This document shows, in pieces, positions 32,537 to 45,200 of a DNA stretch of 64,000 bases. This DNA comes from Neostapfia colusana (taxonomy: Eukaryota > Streptophyta > Magnoliopsida > Poales > Poaceae): assembly GCA_030760725.1 (NCBI GenBank), contig JASWHV010000011.1, positions 84,049,765-84,113,764 of the forward strand, written 5' to 3'. Within the stretch, counting starts at the first letter, position 1, and the number at the start of each line of letters is the position of its first letter. The notes beneath the pieces were generated by a model. It saw only the letters and a program-made list of their open reading frames with translations. It was not told the DNA's origin and did no database searches. Made by a program: the position numbers and the translations under genes.

Positions 32537-32740
32537 CTAAAACAAAAGAATTTAAAATTAGGTTAGATAAAATTTCAAACAAAAATCCTATTTTTGAATG
32601 AAAGTTGGGGTAAGATGAAGAAAATGACTCTTTTGATAACACTTTTTCACCCACACCTTGGAAAATTTTTTTTTTTAGAAAATAGGGCCCTTAAATACGT
32701 CCATTCCTACCTAGGTCCACGTTCCTACGGGCAACCTTGG

Positions 32741-32752
32741 CCTCTGATACCA
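32741..32752 (-). promoter_or_regulatory. Primer binding site of element B (initiator tRNA-Met)
   Basis: TGGTATCAGAGG on the minus strand, four bases inside the 5' LTR edge at 32757. It matches the initiator tRNA-Met 3' end at 11 of 12 bases; complementarity ends there. Confidence 0.85.
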
Positions 32753-32756
32753 CCTC

Positions 32757-35700
32757 TGTCACACCCGGTTTTTCCGAAGAACAACCAAGTGAATATCACA
32801 TGTATGCCAGGATCATTTTCTCATACATGTGATGACAAATAGTGAAGCATCATTTATTACAAGCCAGGTGTCGAATATAAATAAGTCTTACATCACAAAT
32901 GTCTCAATGAACATTAATGCTTCATCACAAGTAAATAAACTAGCAGCGGAATATTATTCTTTAGGGCTCCATCACAGGTGTTGCCCGGGGGTCTTCATGA
33001 ACCTAAAAACCTTCCTCGGGTCCAAAATCTTGGTCATTATACACCACCTCATTATCTTGACCTGAGCAGCAATATAAACCAACAAATATGCAAGGTTGAG
33101 TACCAATGGTACTCAGCAAGTGTGGGAAAATTATATCATGCATGGCTAGAACAAGGAGAGGTTGAACTCATGGTTAAAGCACTACGCAATTAATACCTAT
33201 CACCTTAGCTTATTAAGCACCTACATTACTACACAGGTGAAATGATCCAAATCTCCCATCCCATCATCATAAACCAATAACCATAATCATCATTTCCAAT
33301 GTTAAGCTCCCCGCTTAACTTCCAAAACCATCAATTCTCTAATCATGAATAAGTCCAGGCCGCTCTTAACCGTGAGCACGGCTGTCAAGACAGTTTTGAC
33401 TCTGCAGAGTTTGTACCACTGTACCCACAAGTAGTGATTTCATCCCCCGTTGCCGGGTGGACTAAAAGAACCTCCATTATGCCAGTGGCTACGAACCACA
33501 TTCACACTTCCCAGGTGTGTGGCCAAGAGATCACTACGAAGCCTTTACAAAGGGATTCCCGACGAGCGTGGGCCCACTGAGGTTTCACCCCTAACAGCAT
33601 ACAAGAGGCTCCAACCCCGCTGCAGTGGCCCCCTCTTGAGCCTTGCGGTTCATATGGCAGTCCAGCTGACTCCTATTCCCCGCACCATCCAACACACCCA
33701 TACTACGCCGGGGATACACCTAATTAATTGGCTAAGCTGCCCCATCTCAGCATGTGGTTGGCACTGTAAAGCCGGGTTACATGCTCCATGAACCGGTCCT
33801 TAGGATCCAGGCAAGTACTAAACACAAACCCAAGTCTCGTGCACCCAGCACACAACCAAAACATCCAACTTGCCTTGATCCCTACCTCTACATAACTCAC
33901 AATATCTCATTCAAGAGTATGGTAATATAAACTGATGATCTCATGTCCCAAATACCCCATTCTAAGCATGGCTAAGCATATGCATGGAAATAAATGACAT
34001 GGTAAAATAAATCCCAACCCAAGCTACAAGGAAACAAGGTAATGCAATTCTAGGGAAACTTTCCTAGCATGGGTTTCATATTTCATTTGACAATGCAAAT
34101 AATTCTATCTACACATCCTAGCATAGGATCAAAGTGGTCAAGGACACTTGCCTCCTTCTTGCTGCTCCTGAAATGGGTAGTCCTGATCTTGGAAACTGAT
34201 AGCTTGCTCTTGAACAGGTTCTACTTCATACCATCACACATAGCAAAAGAAAAACAACAATCATAAGACATAGTTCACACTTCTACTTCATACAAACCAC
34301 ACATTCACATTTATGAAAGTTTCTTTACCATTTTATGTGTTGTGGATACTCTATGTGTGTTGATTTGGGGCTTGCATACACTTTCATTTACATGTTTAGG
34401 ATTCCTACTTTGGTGTTCATATTTATACTCACATACTATATATATATATACATGTATATATGTGTGTTTCAGTTTTAAATAAATTCCTTATATATTAAAC
34501 TACCAAGTATGTATGAAAAGTATTTTTCTTCTCCATATGTGCCTTCATAATTTCTATCAACCCTAAACTGAATTCTTTGTACTTTAGAAACTCCATTTAT
34601 CATTTACTAGTTTCAATATTTTCAGATTTATATTCTTATGCATAATTGTGCATTTTATTATTAAATTAGTAATACACACTACCTAAACAGATTAGGTTCT
34701 GGTCCTAAATAATTTAAGATCATATTTTGACCTTGGCTTCTGATGTATACTATTTCATAATTATTTTCCCTATTTTTCTTTAACTATTTCTTTACTTAAA
34801 AATGTGTCCCTATACTATTAAATGTGAATAATAGATGAAACAGATTTATTTCAGCCCCAAAAATATATTTTTATCTCACTCCCAAAGTTTTCTAAGTACT
34901 GAGAAAGTTTTTAATAATTTTGACAATTAGGTTTGTCCCCCTTTTTAATATTTAAACACTACTTACATATTCAATTTTCTAAATTAAATACTAAACAGGG
35001 CTAAAATAATGAATTCACCCCATTACAGGGTCTATAATATTATTTTCATAATTTCCAGGGGTCTAGCTACACTTTTCAGAGGTGTTTTTCTTAATTTCTA
35101 TTAAGTCTAGGGGCTAAAACTGATTTTTAAATGAATTTACATGATTTTCTGGAGTTCCAGGGGCTAGATCTGAAGTTTCCGGGGCTAGCTCTCAATTCCA
35201 GAGAACCCCAGGGGGTAGCACGTAAGAATTCCAGTCTTTATAATGCGGGGCTGACGTGGACCGTCTGATTTTAAACCGACGGCTGAGATTATAAAATCGA
35301 ACCGGTACGCGGGGTTTTAAAGTCTACCGTGCGATTTAAAATAAACGGCGCACAAGCGGCCACGTCGCTCTGATCGAGCGCGGGCGGCGCTGCCGGCGGC
35401 GCACGGCGGCGGGAAGCGGCGATCTCGCCGGAAACTTTCGGATCCTCGAGAATTCTGCCTAGAACTGTGATCTTATGGCCTAGATCGGTAGAGGGGAGGT
35501 CAGGGATCTCACCTCGGGGGTTTTCTCGAGCTCGGGGGTCCTGGAAAGTGCTCGGCGGCGAGGTCCGAGGCAAAATCACGGCGAAGCTCGTCGGAGCTGG
35601 ATTTGCACCGTAAGTCTTCGGGTTTTCTGCACCTGCAAAGTTCCCCGGAGGCGGTGGATCAAGACCAACGAGTTAGATCGGAGTTTCCGAGCTTAGATCG

Positions 35701-36212
35701 GCCAGAATTCACCGGCGAAGTCTCGGTGCTCACCGGAGTGAAAATCGGCGATCGCGTGAGAAAAACTGATCGGATCGGTTGTTTTTATAGCCGGGGGAGG
35801 GCGGTGGTTCTGTTGTGATCGAGTTAGAGTCCTCAGGGTCCAGAATTCGGCTGCGGGACGCGGTTTCCCGATCGGTTGCGATCGCGCGCGCGGGGGAGAA
35901 GTCCGGGGTCGCGGGGTTAGGGATGACAGGCGGGTCCCACCCGTCAGCGAGGGGCAGCGCGGCGCGCGCGGGGGCGGGCTGCGCGGGGGTTTGCTGGGCC
36001 GGCTGGGGTTTCGGCCCACTGGCCAGTTTTTCTCCGGTTTTCCTTTTTCTTTTTCCATTTCTTTTCTGTTTTGAGTCTAATTTGAATTCCAGTTTGAATT
36101 TGAATTTCTGCAAAACATGCAACACGTCCAAAAATTTCTAAATTCCCCTCTGAACATGGTTTATGGTTCTAAATCAAAATTTGAGTTTTGACTAAAAATT
36201 TGGGGTGTTACA
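32757..36212 (-). repeat. 5' LTR of element B
   Basis: Near-identical partner of 23482-26939. On the minus strand the TATA box at 35781-35789 is only about 425 bases from the LTR start, so U3 is short and the transcribed R-U5 part is about 3 kb. The region just downstream of the TATA box is CpG-rich (35240-35780). Confidence 0.95.
35781..35789 (-). promoter_or_regulatory. TATA box of element B 5' LTR
   Basis: CTATAAAAACAACC on the minus strand within a GC-rich setting, and identical in the other LTR (26508-26516). Transcription would start about 30 bases further along the minus strand. Confidence 0.6.
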
Positions 36213-36217
36213 GTGAC

Positions 36218-39200
36218 ACCTGGTCCCGTAAAACACGGAACCGAGCTAATGCATATGTGTGCCCAGGATGTTCATCACACATACACATGTAATCCACAAA
36301 CTGAATTCAGAATATAACCACGAATAAATAGTGTTTAAGTACTTTATTACATCGACTATTTGTCTCATTTATGAACCTCTAACTTATTCTTGCAGCGCAA
36401 GTCTCTAAACAACAGCGGAAATAACTAAATAGCAGCGGCTCCATCTTCAACTCCACAGCCATGTTGACGGTAGGTTCGCACACCTAGTACTCCACATGGT
36501 CCTCGAAGTACTCTTCTCCTGTTGCTTTTATGTAATAATGCAAGGTTGAGTACATGACATACTCAGCAAGTGCGGAAAAAATATGACATGCAGCTTACAA
36601 CAAGGTAGGAATAAAAAGGGCTCATTGTAGCAAGCAAATTTTATTTCACAAACACGATAAAACACAGCAACTATTTCTAAGTGGTATTTATCCCAACATG
36701 ACCAAGTAATTCAGCATCTTTTTCTCCATCATAACTCACCCTTTTATCAAGTCTCAACCAGCCATTAACCTTTCTCAAGTTCATCTCATAATCATAAACA
36801 TTCATAACCATCTCATATTCATATAACCGAAGCCAAACTTATTTCCATGACACAAACACCGTCCCAAAACCAATCCCAATAACCATACCATAACCATACC
36901 GAACATCCATCCCAAGTTTTCCCTTCTAATCATGTGAGTTAGCCAGTGCTTGTGACCGGAAGCACGGCTATCATGATAGTTTTACACTCTGTAGAGGTGG
37001 CACCACTTCACCCACAAGTTTGTGATTTCATCACCCGTCGGTGACCGCAGAACCTCCATTATACTAGTATAGAACCGTCGGTGTATGGTCAAGAGATCAC
37101 AAAATAGGCTTTACAAAGGGGCTACTAGATGTATGGACTCACTAAGGTTACACCAGCAGGCTCAAATCACCATTCTCCCACCCACGAGCCCCCTCTTGTG
37201 TCATGCAGTTCCCAGTGCAGTACTCTCTCGACTCTCATTCCCCGCACCATCCACGGTCCATAACAAGCTAGCAACACACCTAATTAGTCACCTAAGCCGC
37301 ACCCATATGCTGGCATGAACCGGTCCTTAGATCTATGACAAGTAAACCACCATCTCATTCAGCAACATCCACGAACCAAGTTTTCCTAGATCTCTCCCGA
37401 TTCATTGCTCATTATCATCATCAAGTTCTCATTATCATTATTCATATGATGCAGTAGCTAACCATGTTTTAATTCAGCTTCCCGTATCCTATGGATTAAG
37501 CGAAGCAAAAAGGAAAAACAACCATACCCGACTTATCAACTTTCCCAGCAACAAGGATGGTTAACAAAACTAGTAAACCCTATAAAAGGGTGCCCCATCA
37601 AGTTGACTCAAGCGTACAAGTTTTCGCAAATAAAACAGTTTCAAAACATGGGATCAATATGGTCAAGGGGCACTTGCCTTGCTCCTGTGGCTCTTGTTAT
37701 TCAAGCGTCTCGAAGTCTTGGCGCTATAGTTCTTTGTAGATGGCTTCTTAAGTTTGTCCTTCTACTCACGACCACGCACATACAATATTTACAGCAATCA
37801 AACATCATGCACAACTCTACTCAAGATGCAGTGGTGTAGATGAATGCCAATCCTATGGTGTTGTTTTATTAAACCAGTTTGCACGTGTTCTTGCATGTTT
37901 TAATGGGCTTGCATGGGGTTTTATGATGAAAAAGGGTGTAGGGATCAAGTGTGGACGTGGTAATGATCTTGACTCAAGATCTAGATCAATTCCACCGTCA
38001 AAAACCGATCAAACACGATCTGTCCAAACGTAAAAGTTTCTGCCTGAAAAAAGCGAAGAAAATGGATGCGCAGAAACAACGAAGATCTTGCTTGTTCTTC
38101 GATTGCTTGCAGGTTCAAGGCTGTTCTTGGCACGGCAAGTACAGCAACAACAGGAGCCGGTGTAACTATCGCTAAGGCGCAGCATCCTTGTGGTTGTTGT
38201 AGTCGGGTAGCACAACGTCGACCTCCACCCAAATCGTAGTTACCAGGAGACGGTGTAACTATCGCTCAAGGCGCCACACCATTCTGGTTGTGGTAGTCGG
38301 GCAGCCAACGTTGGCCTCCACCAAATTCGTTCGTTACCAACATCTCTCATCGAAAGATAGGGCGTCCCCCGTACCCGTTGGGTTCATCACCGGGGCCTCT
38401 CCTCTCCTCAGAGGCGAGCTCCAGTGGCGACACGTGTCCAGCAAGGCCGGGGCCTCTCCTCTCCTTAGAGGCAAGCTCCGGTGGCAACACGTGCCAGCGG
38501 GTCGGGGCCTCTCCTCTCCTCAGAGGCGAGCTCTGGTGGCGACACGTGTCCAGCAGGCCAGGACCTCTCCTCTCCTCAGAGGCGAGCTCCGGTGGCGACA
38601 AGTGTCCAGCGGGGGCGGACCTCCCTCCTCCTCAGAGGAGAGCTCCGAGAGTGACACGTGTCCAGCGGTGCCGGACCTCACCCCCTCCGCGGAGGTGAGC
38701 TCCGCGGGCGACACGTGTCTAGCGGAGCCAGACCTCATCCTTTCCGCAGGGACGAGCTTTGAAGGCGCTACGTGTCCCGCGTGTTGGGCCTCGCTTCTCC
38801 TCCGAGGTGAGCTCCGAGGATGACACGTGTCCCGCAGGGTCAGACCTCCCCTCTCTCCGCGGAAGTGAGCTCCGAGGGCGACACGTGTCCAGCGGTGCCG
38901 GACCTCACCCCCTCCGCAGAGGTGAGCTCCACGGGCGACACGTGTCCAGCGGCGCCGGACCTCATCCCTTCCGCAGGGGTGAGCTTCGAAGGCGCCACGT
39001 GTCCCTCGTGGCCGGACCTCATCCCTTCCGCAAGGGTGAGCTCCGCGGGCTCCACGGGCGCCACGTGTCCCGCGGTGCCAGACCTCACCCCCTCCGCAGG
39101 GGTGAGCTCCACGGGCGCAACGTGTCCCGTGGTGCCGGAGAAAGTGTCGACGGCGCACTTCGACAAATTGGAATTTGGCTTATTCCAGCTATCTTTTTCC

Positions 39201-39297
39201 CTATTTTTATAATTCTTCCCCAATTCTACTTCTTTTTAAAAATGTTTCTCTATGAAAAATGTATGCAATGCAAGGAAGTGAATTTGGGGGTGTTACA
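36218..39297 (-). repeat. Right (5') LTR of element C, main part
   Basis: Continues from 23476-23481 after element B. It starts (plus strand) TGTGACACCTGG when the six bases at 23476 are included and ends GGGGGTGTTACA. It carries the same blocks as the left LTR in the same order, and a much better preserved GAGCTCC/ACGTGTCC repeat array at 38385-39140. Its end abuts the satellite directly. Confidence 0.8.
38385..39140. repeat. ~57 bp tandem repeats with G-box/ABRE-like cores
   Basis: About thirteen units, each GAGCTCCG(N)GGGCG(A/C)CACGTGTCC(A/C)GCGG(N)GCCGGACCTC with small changes. Nine or more keep ACGTGTCC intact. CACGTG is the G-box core and ACGTGTC fits the plant ABA-response element consensus (ACGTGKC). 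The array lies in the C LTR, so it could act as an enhancer; that role is inferred. Confidence 0.75.
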
Positions 39298-42200
39298 TTT
39301 ACAGACATTCCCGACTTTCTCGATTTTGACCCAGAGAGCCATCCGCGCATGTAAAACCATCAAGTTGCACCATCCGGACGTGTTTTCCATCATGGTTCCG
39401 TCCGGCCGCCCGGAACTCGACCCGGATGGCCATCTATGCATGCAAAACTATCAAGTTGCACCGTCTGAACGTAAATTCCATCAAGATCCTATCCGGCCGC
39501 TCGGGATCCAAGTTTGTGAGTTTTACAAAGTTTCCCGACTTTCTTGGTTTTAACCCAGATGGACATCCGCGCATGCAAAACCATCAAGTTGCACCGGCCG
39601 GACGTGTATTCAATCAAGATTCCGTCCGGCCGCCCTAGACCCAAGTTTGTGAGTTTTACTGACTTTCCCGACTTTCTCGATTTTGACCCTGATGGCCATC
39701 CGTGAATGAAAACCATCAAGTTGCACCGTCCGGACGTGTATTCCGGGAAGGTTCCGTCCGGCCACCCGGGACCCGAGTTCTTGAGTTTTATAGACTTTCC
39801 CGACTTTCCCGATTTGGACCCAGATGACCATCCGCGCATGCAAAACCATCAAGTTGCCCCATCCAGACATGTATTCCGTCAAGGTTCCGTCTGGCCGCCC
39901 AGGACTCGAGTTCGTGAGTTTTACCGACTTTCTCAAATTTCACAATTTTGACCCCGATGGCCATCCATGCATGCAAAACCATCAAGTTGCACCGTCTGAA
40001 CCTATATTCCGTCAAGGTGCTGTCCGGCCGCCCATGACCTGAGTTCGTGAGTTTACATGACTTTCCCTACTTTACCAATTTTAACCCAGTTGGCCATCCG
40101 AGCATGCAAAACCATCAAGTTGCATTGTCCAAACGTGTATTCCGTCAAGCTCCCGTCCAGTCGCGCGGGGCCCTAGTTTGTGAGTTTTACCGACTTTCCA
40201 GATTTCGACCCGGATGGCTATCCGCGCATGCAAACTATTTAGTTGCATCATCCAAACGTGTACTCCATCAAGGTCCCGTCCAGCCGCTCGGGACCCGAGT
40301 TAGTGAGTTTTGCCGACTATCCCAACTTTCCGTATTTTGACCCAGATAGCCATCCGCGCATGCAAAACCTTCCATTTTCAGCATCCGAACATGTATTCCA
40401 GCAAGGTCCAGTCCGGCGTCCCAGGACCCGAGTTCATGAGTTTTCTTGACTTTCGAAATTTCGACCTAGATGGCCATCCGAGTATGCAAAACCATCAAGT
40501 TGCACTGTCCGGAGGTGTATTCCGTCAAGGTTCCGTCCGGCCTCCCGGGGCCCGAGGTCGTGAGTTTTACATACCTTCCCGACTTTCTTGATTTTGACCC
40601 AGATGGCCATCCGCGCATATAAAACCATCAAGTAGCACTGTCGGAGGAGTATTCCATCAAGGTTCTGTCCGGCCTCCCGGGACCCGAGTTCATGAGTTTT
40701 ACAAACTTTTCCGACTTTCTTGATTTTGACCAAGATGACCATCTACCCATGCAAAACCATCAAGTTGCACCGTCCGAACGTGTATTTCGTCAATGTTCCG
40801 TCCGGAAGCCCGGGACCCAAGTTCGTGAGTTTTATAGACTTTCCAAACTTTCTCGATTTTGAACCAGATGGCCATCCGCGCATGCAAAACCATCAAGTTA
40901 CCCCTTCCGAACGTGTATTCCGTCAAGGTTCCGTCCGGCAGCCCGACCCGAGTTCGTGAGTTTTACAGGCTTTCCTAACTTTCTCAATTTTGATGCAGAT
41001 GGCCATCCGCACATGCAAAACCATCAAGTTGCATCGTCCAGATATGTATTCCGTCAAGGTTGCGTCCGGCCGACCGGGATCCGAGTTCGTGAATTTTACA
41101 GACTTTATCAAATTTCTCAATTTCGACCCGGATGGCCATCTATGCATGTAAAACCATCAAGTTGCACCGTCCAAACATAAATTCCGTCAAGGTCCTATCC
41201 GGCCGCTCGGGATCCAAGTTTGTGAGTTTTACAAAGTTTCCCGACTTTCTCGGTTTTGACCCAGATGGACATCCGCGCATGCAAAACCATCAAGTTGCAC
41301 CGTCCGGACGTGTATTCCGTCAAGATTCCGTCCGGCCGCCCTGGACCCGAGTTCGTGAGTTTTACCGACTTTCTCGATTTTAACCCATATGGCCATCCGC
41401 GCATGAAAACCATCAAGTTGCACCGTCCGGACGTGTATTCCGTGAAGGTTCCGTCCGGCTGCCCGGGACCCGAGTTCGTGAGTTTTACAAACTTTTCCGA
41501 CTTTCCCGATTTGGACCCAGATGGCCATCCGCGCATGCAAAACCATCAAGTTGCCCCGTCCGGACATGTATTCTGTCAAGGTTCCGTCCGGCCGCCCGGG
41601 ACTCGAGTTCGTGAGTTTTACCGACTTTCTCAAATTTCGCAATGTTGACCCCGATGGCCATCCATGCATGCAAAACCATCAAGTTGCACCATCTGAACGT
41701 ATATTCCGTCAAGGTCCTGACCGGCCGCCTGGGACCTGAGTTTGTGAGTTTTCCTGACTTTCCCTACTTTCCCAATTTTAACCTAGATGGCTATCCGAGC
41801 ATGCAAAACCATAAGGTTGCATTGTCCAAACGTGTATTCCGTCAAGCTCCCGTCCAGTCGCACGGGGCCCTAGTTTGTGAGTTTTACCGACTTTTCAGAT
41901 TTTGACCCGGATGGCCATCCACACATGCAAACCATTTAGTTGCACCATTCGAACGTGTACTCCGTCAAGGTCCCGTCTAGCCGCTCGGGGCCCGAGTTAG
42001 TGAGTTTTGCCGACTATCCTAACTTTCTGTATTTTGACCCAAATAGCCATCCGCGCATGCAAAACCTTCCAGTTGCAGCATCCGAACGTGTATTCCAGCA
42101 AGGTCCAGTCCGGCGTCCCAGGACCCGAGTTCATGAGTTTTCTTGACTTTCGAAATTTCGACCTAGATGGCCATCAGAGTATGCAAAACAATCAAGTTGC

Positions 42201-45200
42201 ACTGTTCGGAGGTGTATTCCATCAAGGTTCCGTCCGGTCTCCCAGGACCCGAATTCGTGAGTTTTACATACTTTCCTGACTTTCTTGATTTTGACCAAGA
42301 TGGCCATCCACACATATAAAACCATCAAGTTGCACCGTCGGAGGCGTATTACGTCAAGGTTCCATCCGGCCTCCCGGGACCCGAGTTCAGGAGTTTTACA
42401 GACTTTCCCGACTTTCTTGATTTTGACCCAGATGACCATCTGCGCATGCAAAACCACCAAGTTGCACCGTCCGGACGTGTATTCCGTCAATATTCCGTCC
42501 GGAAGTCCGGGACCCGAGTTCGTAAGTTTTATAGACTTTCCCGACTTTCTTGATTTTGACCCAGATGGCCATCCGCGCATGCAAAACCATCATGTTGCCC
42601 CGTCCAAACGTGTATTCCGTCAAGGTTCCGTCCAGCAGCCCGACCCGAGTTCGTGAGTTTTACAGGCTTTCCTAACTTTCTCGATTTTGATGCAGATGGC
42701 CATCCGCGCATGCAAAACCATCAAGTTGCATTGTCCGGATATGTATTCCGTCAAGGTTGCGTCCGGCCGCCCGGGACCCGAGTTCGTGAGTTTTATAGAT
42801 TTGATAGAATTTCCCAATTTCGACCCGGATGACCATCTATACATGTAAAACCATCAAGTTGCACCGTCCAAACGTAAATTCCGTCAAGGTCCTATCCGGC
42901 GGCTTGGGATCCAAGTTTGTGAGTTTTACAAAGTTTTCCGACTTTCTAGGTTTTGACCCAGATGGACATCCACGCATGCAAAACCATCAAGTTGCACCGT
43001 CCGGACGTGTACTCCGTCAAGGTTTTGTCCGGCCGCCCTGGACCCGAGTTCGTGAGTTTTACCGACTTTCTCAATTTTGACCCTGATGGCCATCCGCGCA
43101 TGAAAACCATCAAGTTGCACCGTCCGGACCTGTATTCCGTGAAGGTTCCGTCCGGCAGCCCCGAACCCGAGTTCGTGAGTTTTACAGACTTTTCCCACTT
43201 TCCCAAATTTGGACCCAGATGTCCATCCGCACATGCAAAACCATCAAGTTGCCCCATCCGGACATGTATTCCGTCAAAGTTCCGTCCGGCCGCCCGGGAC
43301 TCAAGTTTGTGAGTATTACCGACTTTCTCGAATTTCGCGATTTTGACCCCGATGGCCATCCATGCATGCAAAACCATCAAGTTGCACCGTCTGAACGTAT
43401 ATTCCGTCAAGGTCCTGTCCGGATGCCCGAGACCTGAGTTCGTGAGTTTTCCTGACTTTCCCTACTTTTCCAATTTTAACCCAGATGGACATTCGAGCAT
43501 GCAAAACCATATGGTTGCATTGTCCAAACGTGTATTCCGTCAATCTCCCGTCCAGTCGCACAGGGCCCTAGTTTGTGAGTTTTACCGACTTTCCAGATTT
43601 CGACCTGGATGGCCATCCGTGCATGCAAACCATTTAGTTGGACCATCGGAACGTGTACTCCGTCAAGGTCCCGTCCAGCTGCTCGGGACCCGAGTTAGTG
43701 AGTTTTGCCGACTATCCCAACTTTCTGTATTTTGACGCAGATAGCCATCCGCACTTGCAAAAACTTCTAGTTGCATCATCCGAACGTGTATTCCAGCAAG
43801 GTCCATTCCGGCGTCCCAGGACCCGAGTTCATGAGTTTTCTTGACTTTCGAAATTTTGACCTAGATGGCCATATGCAAAACCATCAAGTTGTACTGTCCG
43901 GAGGTGTATTCCGTCAAGGTTCCGTCCGGCCTCCCGGGACCCGAGTTCGTGAGTTTTACATACTTTCCCGATTTTCTTGATTTTGATCTAGATGGCTATC
44001 CGCGCATATAAAACCATCAAGATGCACTGTCGTAGGAGTACTCCGTCAAGGTTCTGTCCGGCCTCCCGGGACCCGAGTTCATGAGTTTTACAGACTTTCC
44101 CGACTTTCTTGATTTTGACCCAGATGACCATCTGCGCATGTAAAACCATCAAGTTGCACCGTACGGATGTGTATTCCATCAATGTTCCGTCTGGAAGCCC
44201 GGGACCCGAGTTCGTGAGTTTTATAGACTTTCCCGACTTTCTTGATTTTGACCCAGATGGCCATCCGCGCATGCAAAACCATCAACTTGCCCCGTCCGAA
44301 CGTGTATTCCGTCAAGGTTCCGTCCGACAGCCCGACCCGAGTTCGTGAGTTTTACAGGCTTTTCTAACTTTCTTGATTTTGATGAAGATGGCCATCCGCG
44401 CATGCAAAACCATCAAGTTGCATCGTCCAGATATGTATTCCGTCAATGTTGTGTACGGACGCCCGGGACCAAGTTCGTGAGTTTTACAGACTTTATCGAA
44501 TTTCGCAATTTCGACCCGGATGGCCATCTATGCATGTAAAACCATCAAGTTGCACCATCCAAACGTAAATTCCGTCAAGGTCCTATCTAGCCGTTCGGGA
44601 TCCAAGTTTGTGAGTTTCACAAAGGTTCCCGACTTTCTCGGTTTTGACCCAGATGGACATCCGCGCATGCAAAACCATCAAGTTGCACCGTCCGGACGTG
44701 TATTCCGTCAAGGTTCCGTCTGGCCGCCAGTCACCCGAGTTTGTGAGTTTTACCGACTTTCTAGACTTTCTCAATTTTGACCCTGATGGCCATCCACGCA
44801 TGAAAACCATCAAGTTGCACCGTCCGGACCTGTATTCCATGAAGGTTCCGTCCGGCCGCCCGGGACCCGAGTTCATGAGTTTTACAGACTTTTCCGACTT
44901 TCCCGATTTGGACCTAGATGGCCATCTGCGCATGCAAAACCATCAAGTTGCCCCATCCGGACATGTATTCCGTCAAGGTTTCGTCCGCCGCCAGGGACTC
45001 GAGTTCGTGAGTTTTACCGACTTTCTCGAATTTCGCAATTTTGACCCTGATGGCGATCCATGCATGCAAAACATTCAAGTTGCACCATCTGAACGTATAT
45101 TCCGTCAAGGTCCTATCCTGCCGCCCGGGACCTGAGTTTGTGAGTTTTCCTGACTTTCCCTACTTTCCCAATTTTAACCCAGATGGCCATCCGAGCATGC

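Larger units (their letters stand above)
23482..36212 (-). mobile_element. Intact Tekay-type chromovirus, element B
   Basis: LTRs are 23482-26939 (3458 bp) and 32757-36212 (3456 bp). By eye I count about 14 substitutions plus a TA-repeat length change between them, i.e. recent insertion. The target duplication is GTGAC (23477-23481 and 36213-36217). The primer site, polypurine tract, an uninterrupted 1489-codon gag-pol and an additional 259-codon upstream ORF are present. The target was the last six bases of element C's 5' LTR next to its primer site. It appears complete and possibly autonomous. Confidence 0.95.
17761..39297 (-). mobile_element. Chromodomain gypsy element C (decayed, interrupted by B)
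   Basis: Left LTR 17761-21353; internal remnant 21354-23475; right LTR 23476-23481 plus 36218-39297, split by element B. On the minus strand the order is 5' LTR (right), initiator tRNA-Met primer site (23461-23472), short leader, pol remnant, polypurine tract, 3' LTR (left). Most of gag, protease, RT and RNase H is missing. The flanks do not form a target duplication (CCTTG at 17756-17760, TTTAC at 39298-39302), and the LTRs differ in length (3593 against about 3086 bp), so the two ends may come from different insertions joined by recombination. Confidence 0.75.

Noticed and set aside
38385..39140. Regular repeats resembling a CRISPR array
   Set aside because: Units are contiguous ~57 bp tandem repeats without unique spacers, inside a plant LTR.
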